Source: Rhodobacterales bacterium RIFCSPHIGHO2_02_FULL_62_130 (GTDB taxonomy: Bacteria; Pseudomonadota; Alphaproteobacteria; Rhodobacterales; Rhodobacteraceae). From it: a DNA stretch of 64,000 nt. The stretch covers positions 124,001 through 188,000 of the forward strand of contig MHZT01000013.1 in assembly GCA_001828855.1 (NCBI GenBank), written 5' to 3'. Within the stretch, counting starts at the first letter, position 1. Each line of letters begins with the position of its first letter. The notes beneath the pieces are model-generated. The model was not told the origin of the DNA. It saw only the letters and a list, made by a program, of their open reading frames with translations, and searched no databases. Below are positions 50,575-59,699 of the stretch, piece by piece. A program made the position numbers and the translations under genes.

Positions 50575-51320
50575 TGTTGCAAGGGCAGAATATCCTTGTC
50601 ACGGGCGCGACCGGGGCCATCGGTCAGGCGATCTGCCGCGCCTTGGTGGCAGATGGCGCGCGCGTGGTGATCCATTACAGCCGCAACCGGGATGCCGCCA
50701 CAGCGCTTTTGGCCGAACTGGGCGGGCAGGGCGCCTGCCTTGGTGCCGATCTGGCCCATCCTGAAGCCGCCTCTGCCCTCTGGGCGCAGGCCGAGGCCCT
50801 TGGGCCGCTGACGGGTCTTGTCAACAATGCGGGCATCCGGTCCGAGGTGGCGGTGGATGCGCCACTCGATCAATGGCAGGCGGTGTGGGAGCGCGAAATG
50901 CGGGTGAACTTCCTTGCCGCCGTGGATCTGTCGCGCGCGGCGATCCTGCACTTTCGCCAGCACGGCGGCGGGCGTATCGTGAGCATGGCCAGCCGTGCCG
51001 GCCAGCGCGGCTATGCCTCGAATGCGATGGCCTATGGCGCGTCCAAGGCTGCGCTGATCAACCTGACCAAATCCATCGCACAAAGCCACGGGGCCGAAGG
51101 CATCACCGCCGTGGCACTTGCCCCCGGCTGGGTGCAAACCGAAATGGCCGAGGCTTTCATCGCCCAGCACGGGGCGGCGGCGGCGCTGACGGGCATTCCA
51201 GTGGGGGTCATGGCCCAGCCCGCCGAAATCGGAGAATTGGTCGCTTTCACATTCCGCCCCAGCCAGACCTCGCTGAATGGCGCGGTGCTGGATGTGAACG
51301 GCGGCAGCTATTTGCGGTAG
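50574..51320 (+). CDS. Short-chain dehydrogenase/reductase
   Basis: A 248-residue SDR of the FabG type. The cofactor motif is LVTGATGAIGQAI (about residues 8-20), NNAG follows in LTGLVNNAGIRSE, and the catalytic tetrad has Ser in VSMASRAGQ and Tyr/Lys in AYGASKAAL. It shares one base with the upstream gene (TGATG), so it is co-translated with the racemase-family enzyme. Its substrate, probably a hydroxy or keto intermediate of the pathway, cannot be read from the sequence. Confidence 0.82.
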   Translation: MLQGQNILVTGATGAIGQAICRALVADGARVVIHYSRNRDAATALLAELGGQGACLGADLAHPEAASALWAQAEALGPLTGLVNNAGIRSEVAVDAPLDQWQAVWEREMRVNFLAAVDLSRAAILHFRQHGGGRIVSMASRAGQRGYASNAMAYGASKAALINLTKSIAQSHGAEGITAVALAPGWVQTEMAEAFIAQHGAAAALTGIPVGVMAQPAEIGELVAFTFRPSQTSLNGAVLDVNGGSYLR

Positions 51321-51330
51321 GAGAATACCC

Positions 51331-52083
51331 ATGCGCTTCAAGGACAAGACGGTCATCGTGACGGGGGCGGCGGGCGGCATCGGCGTGGCGATTTGCCAAC
51401 GTTTCGCGGCGGAAGGCGCGCAGGTTGTGGTCACGGATGTGAACGCCGAAGGGGCCGAAGCCACGGCTGCCGCCCTTCGCGCGACAGGGGGCCGCGCCCG
51501 TGCCTATGCCAGCGACATCGCCACCGCCGAGGGCTGTCACGCTATCATCGCCGATGTCATGGCCCATGAGGGCCGCATCGATGTGCTGTGCAACAACGCA
51601 GGCATAAACCGCCGCGGCCCGCTGCTGTCGCTGACGCCCGAGGATTGGCGGCTTTCCTTTGCCGTCAACATCGATGCGATGTTCCATCTGTGTCAGGCCG
51701 CCTTGCCGCATATGATCGAGCAGGGCGGGGCGGCGATTGTCAACACCGCCTCGCAGTGGGGTCTTTATCCGGCCCCCAACCACATCGCCTATAACGTGAC
51801 CAAAGCCGCCGTCGCCAGCTTTACCCAGAACCTTGCCCGCGATTACGCCCCGCAGAAAATCCGCGTGAACGCCGTCTGCCCCGGCGAGGTGCATACACCC
51901 ATGCTTGAGGCGGGGGTGAAACGGTCGGGCCGCAGCATCGCCGATCTGGACAAGCTGGTTCCCTTTGGCCGCATCGGCAAACCCGAGGAGATTGCGGCGC
52001 TGATCGCGTTTTTGGCCTCGGACGAGGCGGCCTATATGTGCGGCTCTTTGGTCGAGATCACCGGCGCGCAGGCAGTCGCCTGA
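51331..52083 (+). CDS. Short-chain dehydrogenase/reductase
   Basis: A 250-residue SDR, 10 bases after the first. The cofactor motif is IVTGAAGGIGVAI, then LCNNAGINRRGPLLSL, Ser in NTASQWGLY, and Tyr/Lys in AYNVTKAAVA. The Asp after the second strand (VVTDVNAEGA) suggests NAD rather than NADP. AGAATA lies before the ATG. It is related to but clearly different from its neighbour, so they are probably sequential or alternative steps rather than a fresh duplication. Confidence 0.82.
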   Translation: MRFKDKTVIVTGAAGGIGVAICQRFAAEGAQVVVTDVNAEGAEATAAALRATGGRARAYASDIATAEGCHAIIADVMAHEGRIDVLCNNAGINRRGPLLSLTPEDWRLSFAVNIDAMFHLCQAALPHMIEQGGAAIVNTASQWGLYPAPNHIAYNVTKAAVASFTQNLARDYAPQKIRVNAVCPGEVHTPMLEAGVKRSGRSIADLDKLVPFGRIGKPEEIAALIAFLASDEAAYMCGSLVEITGAQAVA

Positions 52084-52232
52084 CCCTGCCACCATCGCAG
52101 CAATTTGCGCGCGATGGTTCGGATGCGACATTCCTGTCGGACCGCAACAAGGCCGTGCGGGCGTTTGATCCTATCGCAAGGACGATCAATGCCCGCCGTC
52201 CAAGCCATTCTGGACACAAAAGGTTGCCCGCT

Positions 52233-53006
52233 ATGACAAGACTTGGCTTTATCGGAACAGGCTCTATCACTGCCGCTATGGTGCGGGGGCTGAAGGCCTC
52301 GCCGTTGCAGTCCTGGCCTATCCTTCTGACGCCGCGCAATGCAGAGTTGGCCGCCGAACTGGCCTCAGACCTGCCGGGGGTGACGGTTGCGGCGGACAAT
52401 CAGGCTGTCGTGGACAGCTCCGATATGGTTTTTCTGGCGGTCCGCCCGCAGATCGCCGAATCCGTGCTGCGCCCGTTGCACTTTCGCGCCGGACAAAACG
52501 TGGTCAGCCTGATTGCAGGCCTGTCCTGCGACACCGTCTCCGACTGGACTGGGGCGCCCCATGTAACCCGCGCGATCCCGCTGCCTTTCGTGCAAAACGG
52601 CTCGGATGTGACGCCGATTCACCCGCCGCAAGCGGATGTGGCGCAAGTTTTTGACGCTTTGGGCAAGGCGCTGTCGGTTCAGGATGCCAAGGCCTTTGAC
52701 ATCTATTCGTCAGCCAGCGCGCTGATGGCGACCTATTTCAGTCTGGTCGAAACCGCCTCGGATTGGATGGTGGCAAAGGGTCTGAACACCGAGGATTCGC
52801 GGAGCTATCTGGGCGCCCTGTTCGGCAATCTTGGCGATGTGCTGCGCGATGATCCACGCTCGCTTGACGACCTGCGTGTTGCCCATTCCACGGTGGGCGG
52901 CCTGAATGAACAGGTGTTTCACCAATTCACCGCTGCCGGAGGGGCAACCGCGCTGACCGATGCGCTGACCTCGGTGTACCACCGCGTTGCAGGCATCAAG
53001 GCATAA
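52233..53006 (+). CDS. Pyrroline-5-carboxylate-reductase-like protein
   Basis: A 257-residue ProC-family protein from the ATG at 52233, where the Rossmann motif starts at once (RLGFIGTGSITAAMVRGL). VFLAVRPQIAESVL and VVSLIAGLSCDTVSDW are typical of ProC. The C-terminal substrate loop, normally SPGGTT, reads STVGGLNEQVF, so the substrate may not be pyrroline-5-carboxylate. A pyrroline-2-carboxylate or hydroxylated pyrroline is conceivable beside the hydroxyproline-type genes. It lies 149 bases after the SDR gene, with no clear promoter in between. Confidence 0.75.
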   Translation: MTRLGFIGTGSITAAMVRGLKASPLQSWPILLTPRNAELAAELASDLPGVTVAADNQAVVDSSDMVFLAVRPQIAESVLRPLHFRAGQNVVSLIAGLSCDTVSDWTGAPHVTRAIPLPFVQNGSDVTPIHPPQADVAQVFDALGKALSVQDAKAFDIYSSASALMATYFSLVETASDWMVAKGLNTEDSRSYLGALFGNLGDVLRDDPRSLDDLRVAHSTVGGLNEQVFHQFTAAGGATALTDALTSVYHRVAGIKA

Positions 53007-53567
53007 ATCCGCCCGAAAAGCGCGGTTTCACCATCTCCTGAACCGGATCGGGTAGGATAGACCTGTCTGCATTTCACCGCAGACCTACCGACGTTACCAA
53101 GATCGTCATGCCGATCCCCGGTTCGTCTTGGAAAAAGGCAACTGACGGTCTTCATAAGCCCCAAGCGGGGGATCGGGCTGTCTCAACGGGGTGCCTGTGG
53201 CGCTATAGCAAAGGCGGGATATGTGGCGTTTTTGTGCGGTCCAATATGTCTGACGGGGCGCATCGCCTGTCTTGTAGGGGTAGAGGGTTCGATTTTCCCT
53301 CCGAGCGCAATGCTGGAAGTATCAACCCGCCGCTGCACTTGTGGGCATTTCTGCAAGTTGCCAAAACCGCCTTAGCTATGTCCGTCAAGCAATAACCATT
53401 TAGCGAACGTGGCAACCGTCCCCTTCACGACCGCAGAATGGCTTCCCGCCCTTCGCATGACCCCACGGGGCTACTTTCAGCAGGCATTCTGCCATTACTA
53501 AAATCTATGCAGGATACTTCCCAGCCTTACGGATTCTCATACAAATTCAGCAATTTACAAGGTAATG
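53007..53567. other. Region without recognisable gene, next to tRNA-Glu
   Basis: About 560 bases with lower GC than the rest. It holds short open frames on both strands with no domain or good start signal. A tRNA T-arm-like word GAGGG-TTCGATTTT-CCCTC occurs at 53283-53301 but no full tRNA can be folded around it. No integrase or insertion sequence is seen. It may be the degraded remains of something once inserted beside the tRNA. Confidence 0.4.
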
Positions 53568-53642
53568 TGGCAGCCCGTAGGGGAGTCGAACCCCTCTTAC
53601 CTGGTTGAAAACCAGGTGTCCTAACCGATAGACGAACGGGCC
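53568..53642 (-). tRNA. tRNA-Glu (anticodon UUC)
   Basis: 75 bases including an encoded CCA. The anticodon arm CCTGG-TTTTCAA-CCAGG places TTC as the anticodon, and the T-arm is GAGGG-GTTCGACT-CCCCT-like. The acceptor stem GGCCCGT pairs with ACGGGCT with a G-U at the first pair and discriminator G, normal for tRNA-Glu. Confidence 0.95.
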
Positions 53643-53717
53643 ACGCTGTCGGTGAGGCGCTGTCTAATGGGGGCTTGGCTGACTCGCAAGAGGGAAAATG
53701 CACATCGGATCAAGAAC

Positions 53718-55460
53718 TCAGGCGCGGGCGGCGTCTTCAAGGCGGAACTGCACTTTGGTGCGCCCGCCCCATGTGTTCAGCTCCAGCCGGCCTGCCAGAT
53801 GAAAGTGCTGGTGGCCTGCATTTTCCAAGGCAGGGCCAAGCGGGCCGTCGAAGGCACCAAAAGCAATGCCTTCGATCCGCGCGCCCATGCCGTCGCCGAA
53901 CGAGAATTTCAGATGGGATTCGCCAAGGCGGCGGGTGGTAAGGGCCATATCGGCGAAGGCAAAACGCGGGGCAGGGGCCGAGGCACCGAAGGGGCCAGCG
54001 GCCTCGATTTGTTCCAGAAATGAAGGGGTTGCGGCCGTCGGGGCCAGCAGGCTGTCGATCCGCAGCGATTGCGGGCCGCCCGCACCTGCGCCCTGTTTGG
54101 CCAGCAATTCGCCCAGTCGCGCCATGGCCTGTTCCAGCTGATCGCGGGCCACGGTCAGGCCAGCGGCCATCTTGTGACCGCCACCTTTCAGCAGCAGCCC
54201 TTCTGCGGCGACGCGATGTACGGCAGCGCCCAGATCGACACCGGCGACGGAACGGGCGGAGCCTTTGCCCTCGGCCCCATCCAGTCCGATCACCACGGCG
54301 GGGCGGTTGGTGGCCTCTTTCAGACGGGCGGCGACAATGCCGACCACGCCCGGATGCCAGCCTTCGCCCGCTGCCCAGACCAAGGGGCCATCGAGGCCCC
54401 GCATTTCAGCCTGCGCCATCGCCTCTTCGCGCACGCGGGCTTCGATCTCGCGGCGCTCAGAGTTCAACTGGTCCAGCCGTTGGGCCAAGGCGGCGGCCTC
54501 GGTCGGGTTGTCTGTCGCCAGCAGGCGCGCGCCAAGGTCGGCTTGGCCGATCCGCCCGCCTGCGTTCACGCGCGGCCCCAGCAGGAAGCCAAGCGCGTAA
54601 GGGGTGGGGGTGGTGTCCATCCGCGCAATGTCGGCCAGCGCGCGCAGGCCTACCCGTTCGCGCCGCGCCATCACCTTCAGCCCTTGCCGAACCAAGGCAC
54701 GGTTGACGCCGATCAGGGGGGCTACATCGGCCACCGTCGCCAGCGCCACCAGATCCAGAAGCGTCATAAGATCAGGGCCTTGCACGCCATCGGCGCGCAA
54801 CTGCCGGTTCGCCTCGACCAGCATCAGGAACACCACCGAGGCCGCGCAAAGATGGCCCAGATCGCCTTCTTCGTCCTGCCGGTTCGGGTTGACCACGGCA
54901 TAGGCGGGTGGCAGGGTTTCGCCGCCCAAGTGGTGATCCAGCACCACCACATCGCATTTTGCCGCCGCAATCGGATCATGGCTCAGGGTGCCGCAATCGA
55001 CACAAAGGATCAGCTCATGCGCGGCGCCAAGTTCCGCCATGGCGGGGACGTTGGGGCCGTAACCCTCATCAATCCGGTCGGGGATATAGAGGGTGGCTTG
55101 CGCGCCCATGCTTCGCAGCCAGACGATCAGAAGGGCTGCGGAAGACCCGCCATCCACGTCATAATCGGCAAAGATTGCAATGCGTTGGCGGGTTTTTAGC
55201 GCGTGCAGAAAACGGGCGGCTGCGGTCCCCATATCCTTCAGCCGCAGCGGATCGGGCAGCAGGTCGCGCAGTTGCGGGGCCAGAAATCCGGCGGCATCCT
55301 GTGGGGTGACTCCGCGCGCCACCAGCGTGGCACAAAGCGCCAGCGGCAGGCGGGTGGTCTGGGCCATCGCCTCGGCAAGCCGTTCCGAGTCGTCACTGGG
55401 TCCGACCCAGCGGCGGCCTGTCAGCGAGGCTTCGACGTTCAGAAAGGCGCGTTGTGTCAT
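53718..55460 (-). CDS. recJ: Single-stranded-DNA-specific exonuclease RecJ
   Basis: A 580-residue DHH-family 5'-3' exonuclease used in recombination and mismatch repair. Motif I is IAIFADYDVDGGSSAALL, followed by ILCVDCGTLSH and the DHH motif VVLDHHLGGETLPPAYAVVNPN; the DHHA1 domain has KGSARSVAGVDLGAAV and LLKGGGHKMAAGLTV. Length is usual. It lies between tRNA-Glu and glpX, a chromosomal core-type neighbourhood. It ends DAARA. Confidence 0.95.
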   Translation of the reverse strand: MTQRAFLNVEASLTGRRWVGPSDDSERLAEAMAQTTRLPLALCATLVARGVTPQDAAGFLAPQLRDLLPDPLRLKDMGTAAARFLHALKTRQRIAIFADYDVDGGSSAALLIVWLRSMGAQATLYIPDRIDEGYGPNVPAMAELGAAHELILCVDCGTLSHDPIAAAKCDVVVLDHHLGGETLPPAYAVVNPNRQDEEGDLGHLCAASVVFLMLVEANRQLRADGVQGPDLMTLLDLVALATVADVAPLIGVNRALVRQGLKVMARRERVGLRALADIARMDTTPTPYALGFLLGPRVNAGGRIGQADLGARLLATDNPTEAAALAQRLDQLNSERREIEARVREEAMAQAEMRGLDGPLVWAAGEGWHPGVVGIVAARLKEATNRPAVVIGLDGAEGKGSARSVAGVDLGAAVHRVAAEGLLLKGGGHKMAAGLTVARDQLEQAMARLGELLAKQGAGAGGPQSLRIDSLLAPTAATPSFLEQIEAAGPFGASAPAPRFAFADMALTTRRLGESHLKFSFGDGMGARIEGIAFGAFDGPLGPALENAGHQHFHLAGRLELNTWGGRTKVQFRLEDAARA

Positions 55461-55525
55461 GGCACGGGTGTGCCTTAGCCAAGGCCACGGGGCAAGCCCC
55501 TTTCAGGGCCGCCGCGCCTAAGCCC

Positions 55526-56491
55526 TTATTTCAAGGGGCTTTTATAGGTCATCCGCCGCACCGATCCGGTTTTCGACCGCATCAGGATGGTTTCGGTGGT
55601 GACCCAGCCCGGTTCGATCTTGATGCCCGACAGGATGGAGCCAGAGGTGACGCCGGTGGCGGCGAAGATCACGTCGGCAGTGACCATCTCGTCGCGGGTA
55701 TAGACGCGGTTCAGGTCGGTGATGCCGGCCTTCAGGGCGCGACCGCGTTCGTCGTCATTGCGGAACAACAGCTTGCCATACATCTGCCCGCCCATGCATT
55801 TCAGGGCCGAGGCCGCCAGCACGCCTTCGGGCGCGCCACCGGAGCCCATATACATGTCGATTCCGGTAATTTCGCTTTCGGCGCAATGGATTACGCCCGC
55901 CACATCGCCATCGGTGATCAGGCGGATCGCGGCTCCGGTAGAGCGGACTTCGGCGATCAAAGCCTCATGCCGGGGGCGTTCAAGGATACAGACGGAGATC
56001 TGGTCGGCGGGGACGCCTTTGGCGCGGGCCAAGGCGCGAACCCGCTCGGCGGGGGGCATGTCTAGGGTGACGGTATCGACGGCATAGCCGGGACCGATGG
56101 CCAGCTTTTCCATATAAACATCAGGGGCATGCAGCAAAGTGCCGCGCGGGGCCATGGCGATCACGGTCAGGGCGTTGGGCATGTCCTTGGCGGTCAGCGT
56201 GGTTCCTTCCAGCGGGTCAAGCGCGATGTCCACCGCAGGGCCTTTGCCGGTGCCGACCTCTTCGCCGATGAACAGCATCGGGGCTTCGTCCCGCTCGCCT
56301 TCGCCAATCACCACGACGCCGGAAATATCCAGCAAATTCAATTGGTCACGCATGGCATTGACCGCGGCCTGATCCGCCGCTTTCTCATCTCCGCGCCCGA
56401 TCAGCTTGGCCGAGGCCAGCGCCGCCGCTTCGGAAACACGGGCTAGGCCCAAGGACAGAAGGCGGTCTTGGAATTCGGTGGCGTCGGCCAT
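55526..56491 (-). CDS. glpX: Class II fructose-1,6-bisphosphatase
   Basis: A 321-residue GlpX protein from the ATG at 56491 (MADATEFQDRLLSLGLARVSEAAALASAKLIGRGDEKAAD). Metal ligands lie in VVVIGEGERDEAPMLFIGEEVG and VDIALDPLEGTTLTA. It hydrolyses fructose-1,6-bisphosphate in gluconeogenesis, needed for growth on the small acids and amines used in this window. A longer upstream frame lacks support. The hom gene lies 480 bases upstream on the same strand. Confidence 0.94.
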   Translation of the reverse strand: MADATEFQDRLLSLGLARVSEAAALASAKLIGRGDEKAADQAAVNAMRDQLNLLDISGVVVIGEGERDEAPMLFIGEEVGTGKGPAVDIALDPLEGTTLTAKDMPNALTVIAMAPRGTLLHAPDVYMEKLAIGPGYAVDTVTLDMPPAERVRALARAKGVPADQISVCILERPRHEALIAEVRSTGAAIRLITDGDVAGVIHCAESEITGIDMYMGSGGAPEGVLAASALKCMGGQMYGKLLFRNDDERGRALKAGITDLNRVYTRDEMVTADVIFAATGVTSGSILSGIKIEPGWVTTETILMRSKTGSVRRMTYKSPLK

Positions 56492-56971
56492 GAAGGGCGT
56501 CCTTTGAATGGGATTTGCCCTTCCTGTAGCGGCGCGGGGGCAGTGCGGCAAGGATGGTGGCGCTAACATCGGCGCGAAAGCCGGTGGACGCCGCAAGGCT
56601 TTGGGCGCGCGGGCTTAATCCGGCGTTTTCACCGGATCAAGCTGTGGTTTTGCCGTGGTTTTTCCGTAGTGCATCCGTGCCTACGCCCGCAAGCCAAGGC
56701 GGGCGTTAACCAAGGGGCGGCGAATCGGGTTTGGGGGCGGGCGGGACAAGGAAAGGCACTGTCTTTCCCCGCCCGTAGCGACCCTGCATCGGCGAGACCG
56801 TTGCAGCAATAACGTCATAGGCCAGTGCCTGCCCCGTGGCGGGCGTTGGCCGGTGGCTTTGGGCCACCAGCTTGGGGCTGGGCTGGCGTGGCGCTTGACC
56901 TCGGCGATGGCCTCGGTCTGATCGGGCGGCGGTTTAGGCCGTCCGGTTCGAAGGGCCGATCGGCCCCGCTG
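56492..56971. other. Intergenic region between hom and glpX
   Basis: About 480 bases without a convincing gene. Visible are a 6-bp stem GGTGGC-TTTGG-GCCACC at 56852-56868, possibly the end of the hom transcript, and ATCCGG/CCGGAT at 56618-56637. Direct near-repeats of GTGGTTTT occur around 56644-56663. It must hold the glpX promoter if glpX is not transcribed from hom. Confidence 0.4.
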
Positions 56972-58261
56972 TCAGACTTCTTCGATGCGCAGCGCGACGG
57001 GGGCGCCGACCAGAACACCGGTGGCCGCGAACAGGCCGACGGCGTGGTCGATATCATCGCGGGTCGCCTTGTGCGTGACGATCAGCACCGGGGCGTTGGT
57101 GCCTTCGTGGCCATATTGGCGCATCTGGTCGATGGAGACTCCGGCCTCACCCAGACAGGTGGCGATTTTCGCCAGCGCGCCGGGTTTGTCCACCAGCGTC
57201 ATCCGCAGGTAATAGGGGGCGGGCGTGGCCGCCTTGGCCGGAGTGGGCGTGGCAAGGGCCGTGGCCGGAATCCCAAAGGTGGGCAGGCGGAAGCCGCGCG
57301 CGATGTCGATCACATCGCCCATCACCGCGCTGGCGGTCGGACCCATGCCAGCACCAGCCCCGCGCATCACGATCTGGCCGACAGAATCGCCTTCCAGCAC
57401 CACCATATTGGTGCCGCCCTGCAACTGGCCAAGCGGGCTGTCGGCGGGAACAAGGCAGGGGGTCATGCGCTGTTCAAGGCCGCGCCCCGTCATCTGCGCC
57501 ACCCCCAGCAGTTTGATGCGATAGCCCATATCGGCGGCAAGCCGGATGTCGTCGATGGAAATCGCGCCGATGCCTTCCAGCTCCACCGCGTCAAAGCTGA
57601 CCTTGGTGCCAAAGGCGATGGCGGCCAGCAGGGACAGCTTATGGCCTGCGTCGATGCCACCGACGTCCAAATTCGGGTCGGCCTCAAGATAGCCGAGTTT
57701 TTGGGCGGCATCGAAAACCGCCTCATAGGACAGGCCTTCGTTCTGCATCCGCGTCAGGATGTAGTTGCACGAGCCGTTCATCACGCCCATGACCCGTTTG
57801 ATCTGGTTGCCCGCCAGACCTTCGGTCAGCGCCTTGATCACGGGGATGCCACCGGCCACGGCTGCCTCAAAGCGGATGACGCGGCCAGCGGCCTCGGCGG
57901 CAAGGGCAAGATCCTGACCGTAATGGGCCAGCAGCGCCTTGTTGGCGGTGACGACATCCTTGCCTGCGGCGATGGCGGCTTCGGTTGCGGCGCGGGCGGC
58001 ACCTTCATGGCCGCCCATCACTTCGACGAACACATCGATATCATCGCGTTTGGCCAAGGCAACCGGATCATCTTCCCAAGCAAAACCGGACAGATCGACG
58101 CCGCGATCCTTGCCTTTGGAGCGGGCTGAAACGGCGGTGATCACCACAGGGCGGCCTGCGCGGGCGGCGATCAGAGCGGCATGGTTTTGCAGGATTTGCA
58201 CAACGCCGGTGCCAACCGTTCCAAGACCAGCAAGACCAAGGCGCAGGGGGGCGGGGGGCAT
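56972..58261 (-). CDS. hom: Homoserine dehydrogenase
   Basis: A 429-residue enzyme from the ATG at 58261, which has a GGAG site 8 bases before it; a frame 57 bases longer is possible. The NAD(P) motif is LGLAGLGTVGTGVV (about residues 7-20), followed by VVTANKALLA, GVMNGSCNYILTRM and DIDVGG-like DPNLDVGGIDAGHKL. The C-terminal ACT domain (YYLRMTLVDKPGALAKIATCLGEAGVSIDQM) allows feedback by threonine. It makes homoserine for threonine and methionine synthesis. Confidence 0.95.
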   Translation of the reverse strand: MPPAPLRLGLAGLGTVGTGVVQILQNHAALIAARAGRPVVITAVSARSKGKDRGVDLSGFAWEDDPVALAKRDDIDVFVEVMGGHEGAARAATEAAIAAGKDVVTANKALLAHYGQDLALAAEAAGRVIRFEAAVAGGIPVIKALTEGLAGNQIKRVMGVMNGSCNYILTRMQNEGLSYEAVFDAAQKLGYLEADPNLDVGGIDAGHKLSLLAAIAFGTKVSFDAVELEGIGAISIDDIRLAADMGYRIKLLGVAQMTGRGLEQRMTPCLVPADSPLGQLQGGTNMVVLEGDSVGQIVMRGAGAGMGPTASAVMGDVIDIARGFRLPTFGIPATALATPTPAKAATPAPYYLRMTLVDKPGALAKIATCLGEAGVSIDQMRQYGHEGTNAPVLIVTHKATRDDIDHAVGLFAATGVLVGAPVALRIEEV

Positions 58262-58336
58262 GACATTCTCCGTAACAGCGTTTGTCAGGGTGTTAGCGGT
58301 TTCGGCGGCGGCCTGCAACGCGACTTCGCTGCGGTG

Positions 58337-58567
58337 TTACTGCGCGCGCAAGGCGTCGGCGCGGGCGCGCAGGCGGGCGGCACGGGCGGCGGCGGTTTCG
58401 CCAGCAACCTCGGCCAAGGCGGGATCGCCCATCAGCAGCGCCAGTTCTTCGGCGGTCAGCAGGGCAGGGGCCACCGCATCGGCAGACAAGGATGATTTGG
58501 CCGCATCCACCTGCGGAAAGCTGGTGCAGGCGGGCAGAAGGGCAAAGGCAAGCAGCAAATGACGCAT
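58337..58567 (-). CDS. Small lipoprotein of unknown function
   Basis: A 76-residue protein with a lipoprotein signal: MRHLLLAFALLPAC, lipobox LLPAC with Cys14 as the lipidated residue. The rest is Ala-rich and ends in a charged helix (AAARAARLRARADALRAQ) that may form a coiled coil. It stands alone, 75 bases upstream of hom on the same strand. No homologue is recognised; the lipobox and codon use make it a believable gene. Confidence 0.65.
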   Translation of the reverse strand: MRHLLLAFALLPACTSFPQVDAAKSSLSADAVAPALLTAEELALLMGDPALAEVAGETAAARAARLRARADALRAQ

Positions 58568-58632
58568 CGGGCGTGTCCCTTTGGGGTTGCCCCTGCATAG
58601 CGTGTCGCGGGCCGCAGCAAAACCGATTAAAG

Positions 58633-58672
58633 CGGTTTGCCTGCACTCTTGCGTCAGATTGCAGGCAAACCG
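58633..58672 (-). terminator. 13-bp perfect inverted repeat after the pirin gene
   Basis: CGGTTTGCCTGCA / TGCAGGCAAACCG with a 14-base loop, 8 bases beyond the pirin stop. On the minus strand it is followed by CTTTAATCGGTTTT, a weak T-run, so it probably ends the pirin transcript. Confidence 0.7.
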
Positions 58673-58679
58673 GCTGGTT

Positions 58680-59591
58680 TTAATGCGCGGGCTTGATGAA
58701 GGTGCCGTTGCGAAGTTCGGTCATGGCCTGACGCAGTTCGGCCTGCGTGTTCATCACGATCGGGCCGTGCCATGCCACGGGTTCCTGAATCGGCGCGCCC
58801 GAGATCAGCAGAAAGCGCACGCCATCAGGACCGGCCTGCACGGTGATCTCGTCACCCTTGCCGAATTCGATCAGGGTGCGGTTGCCGGACAGATCGCGGA
58901 TGTTCAACTCTTCGCCCTTGTATTCCTTCTCAAGCAGCACGCCTTTCGGACGGGCGGCATCAGCGAATTTGGCTGCACCGTCAAAGACATAGGCAAAGGC
59001 GTGGCGGCGGGTGTCGATCTTGAAGGTTTTCTTCTTTTCAGGCGGCACAAAGATGTCGAGATATTGCGGATCGGCGGCGATGCCATCGACCGGGCCGGTC
59101 TTGCCCCAGAACGACCCCACGATCACCTTCACTATTGTGCCGTCATCATCCATGATTTCCGGAATATCGGCGGATTTCACGTCCTGATAGCGCGGCTTGG
59201 TCATCTTGAGATGGCCCGGCAGGTTGGCCCAAAGCTGAAACCCGTGCATCTGGCCCTTGCCGTTGCCCTTGGGCATTTCCTGATGCAGGATGCCCGAACC
59301 GGCGGTCATCCACTGCACATCGCCGCCCTTCAGGGTGCCGCGATTGCCAAGGCTGTCGCCATGATCGACCGAGCCGGCAAGGACATAGGTGATGGTCTCG
59401 ATGCCGCGATGGGGGTGCCACGGAAAGCCCGCCATGTAATCGCGCGGGGTGTCGCCGCGGAAATCGTCGAACAGCAGGAAAGGGTCCATCCGTTCAGGGT
59501 CGCCAAAGCCGAAGGCGCGGTGGAGGTGGACGCCTGCGCCTTCAACGGCGGGCATGGCGGTGCTGGTTTTGGTCACAGGACGAATGGACAT
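58680..59591 (-). CDS. Pirin-family protein
   Basis: A 303-residue bicupin. The N-terminal cupin has the metal-binding residues in FPWHPHRGIETITYVLAGSVDHGDS and GDVQWMTAGSGILHQEMP (about residues 54-104), and the C-terminal pirin domain is present. Bacterial pirins include quercetin dioxygenases and proteins that modulate metabolic enzymes; which applies here is unknown. It is monocistronic, with its own hairpin downstream and about 108 bases to the Tad-type genes upstream. Confidence 0.85.
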   Translation of the reverse strand: MSIRPVTKTSTAMPAVEGAGVHLHRAFGFGDPERMDPFLLFDDFRGDTPRDYMAGFPWHPHRGIETITYVLAGSVDHGDSLGNRGTLKGGDVQWMTAGSGILHQEMPKGNGKGQMHGFQLWANLPGHLKMTKPRYQDVKSADIPEIMDDDGTIVKVIVGSFWGKTGPVDGIAADPQYLDIFVPPEKKKTFKIDTRRHAFAYVFDGAAKFADAARPKGVLLEKEYKGEELNIRDLSGNRTLIEFGKGDEITVQAGPDGVRFLLISGAPIQEPVAWHGPIVMNTQAELRQAMTELRNGTFIKPAH

Positions 59592-59699
59592 GATGCTGGC
59601 CCTTTATATGGCGGTCTGCATCGAAGTTAGGGCCGCCACCGCCTTGCGGCAATGGCAGCGTTTGAACCTATGTCTGTGCGAAAATGCACAAAGATGGGG

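Noticed and set aside
53283-53301. A second tRNA or tmRNA end at the T-arm-like word
   Set aside because: No acceptor stem, anticodon arm or CCA can be found around it.
58181-58495. Plus-strand Gly-rich open frame over the small lipoprotein gene
   Set aside because: It is antisense to hom and the lipoprotein, has no start signal, and its Gly/Gln-rich text is typical of a shadow frame.
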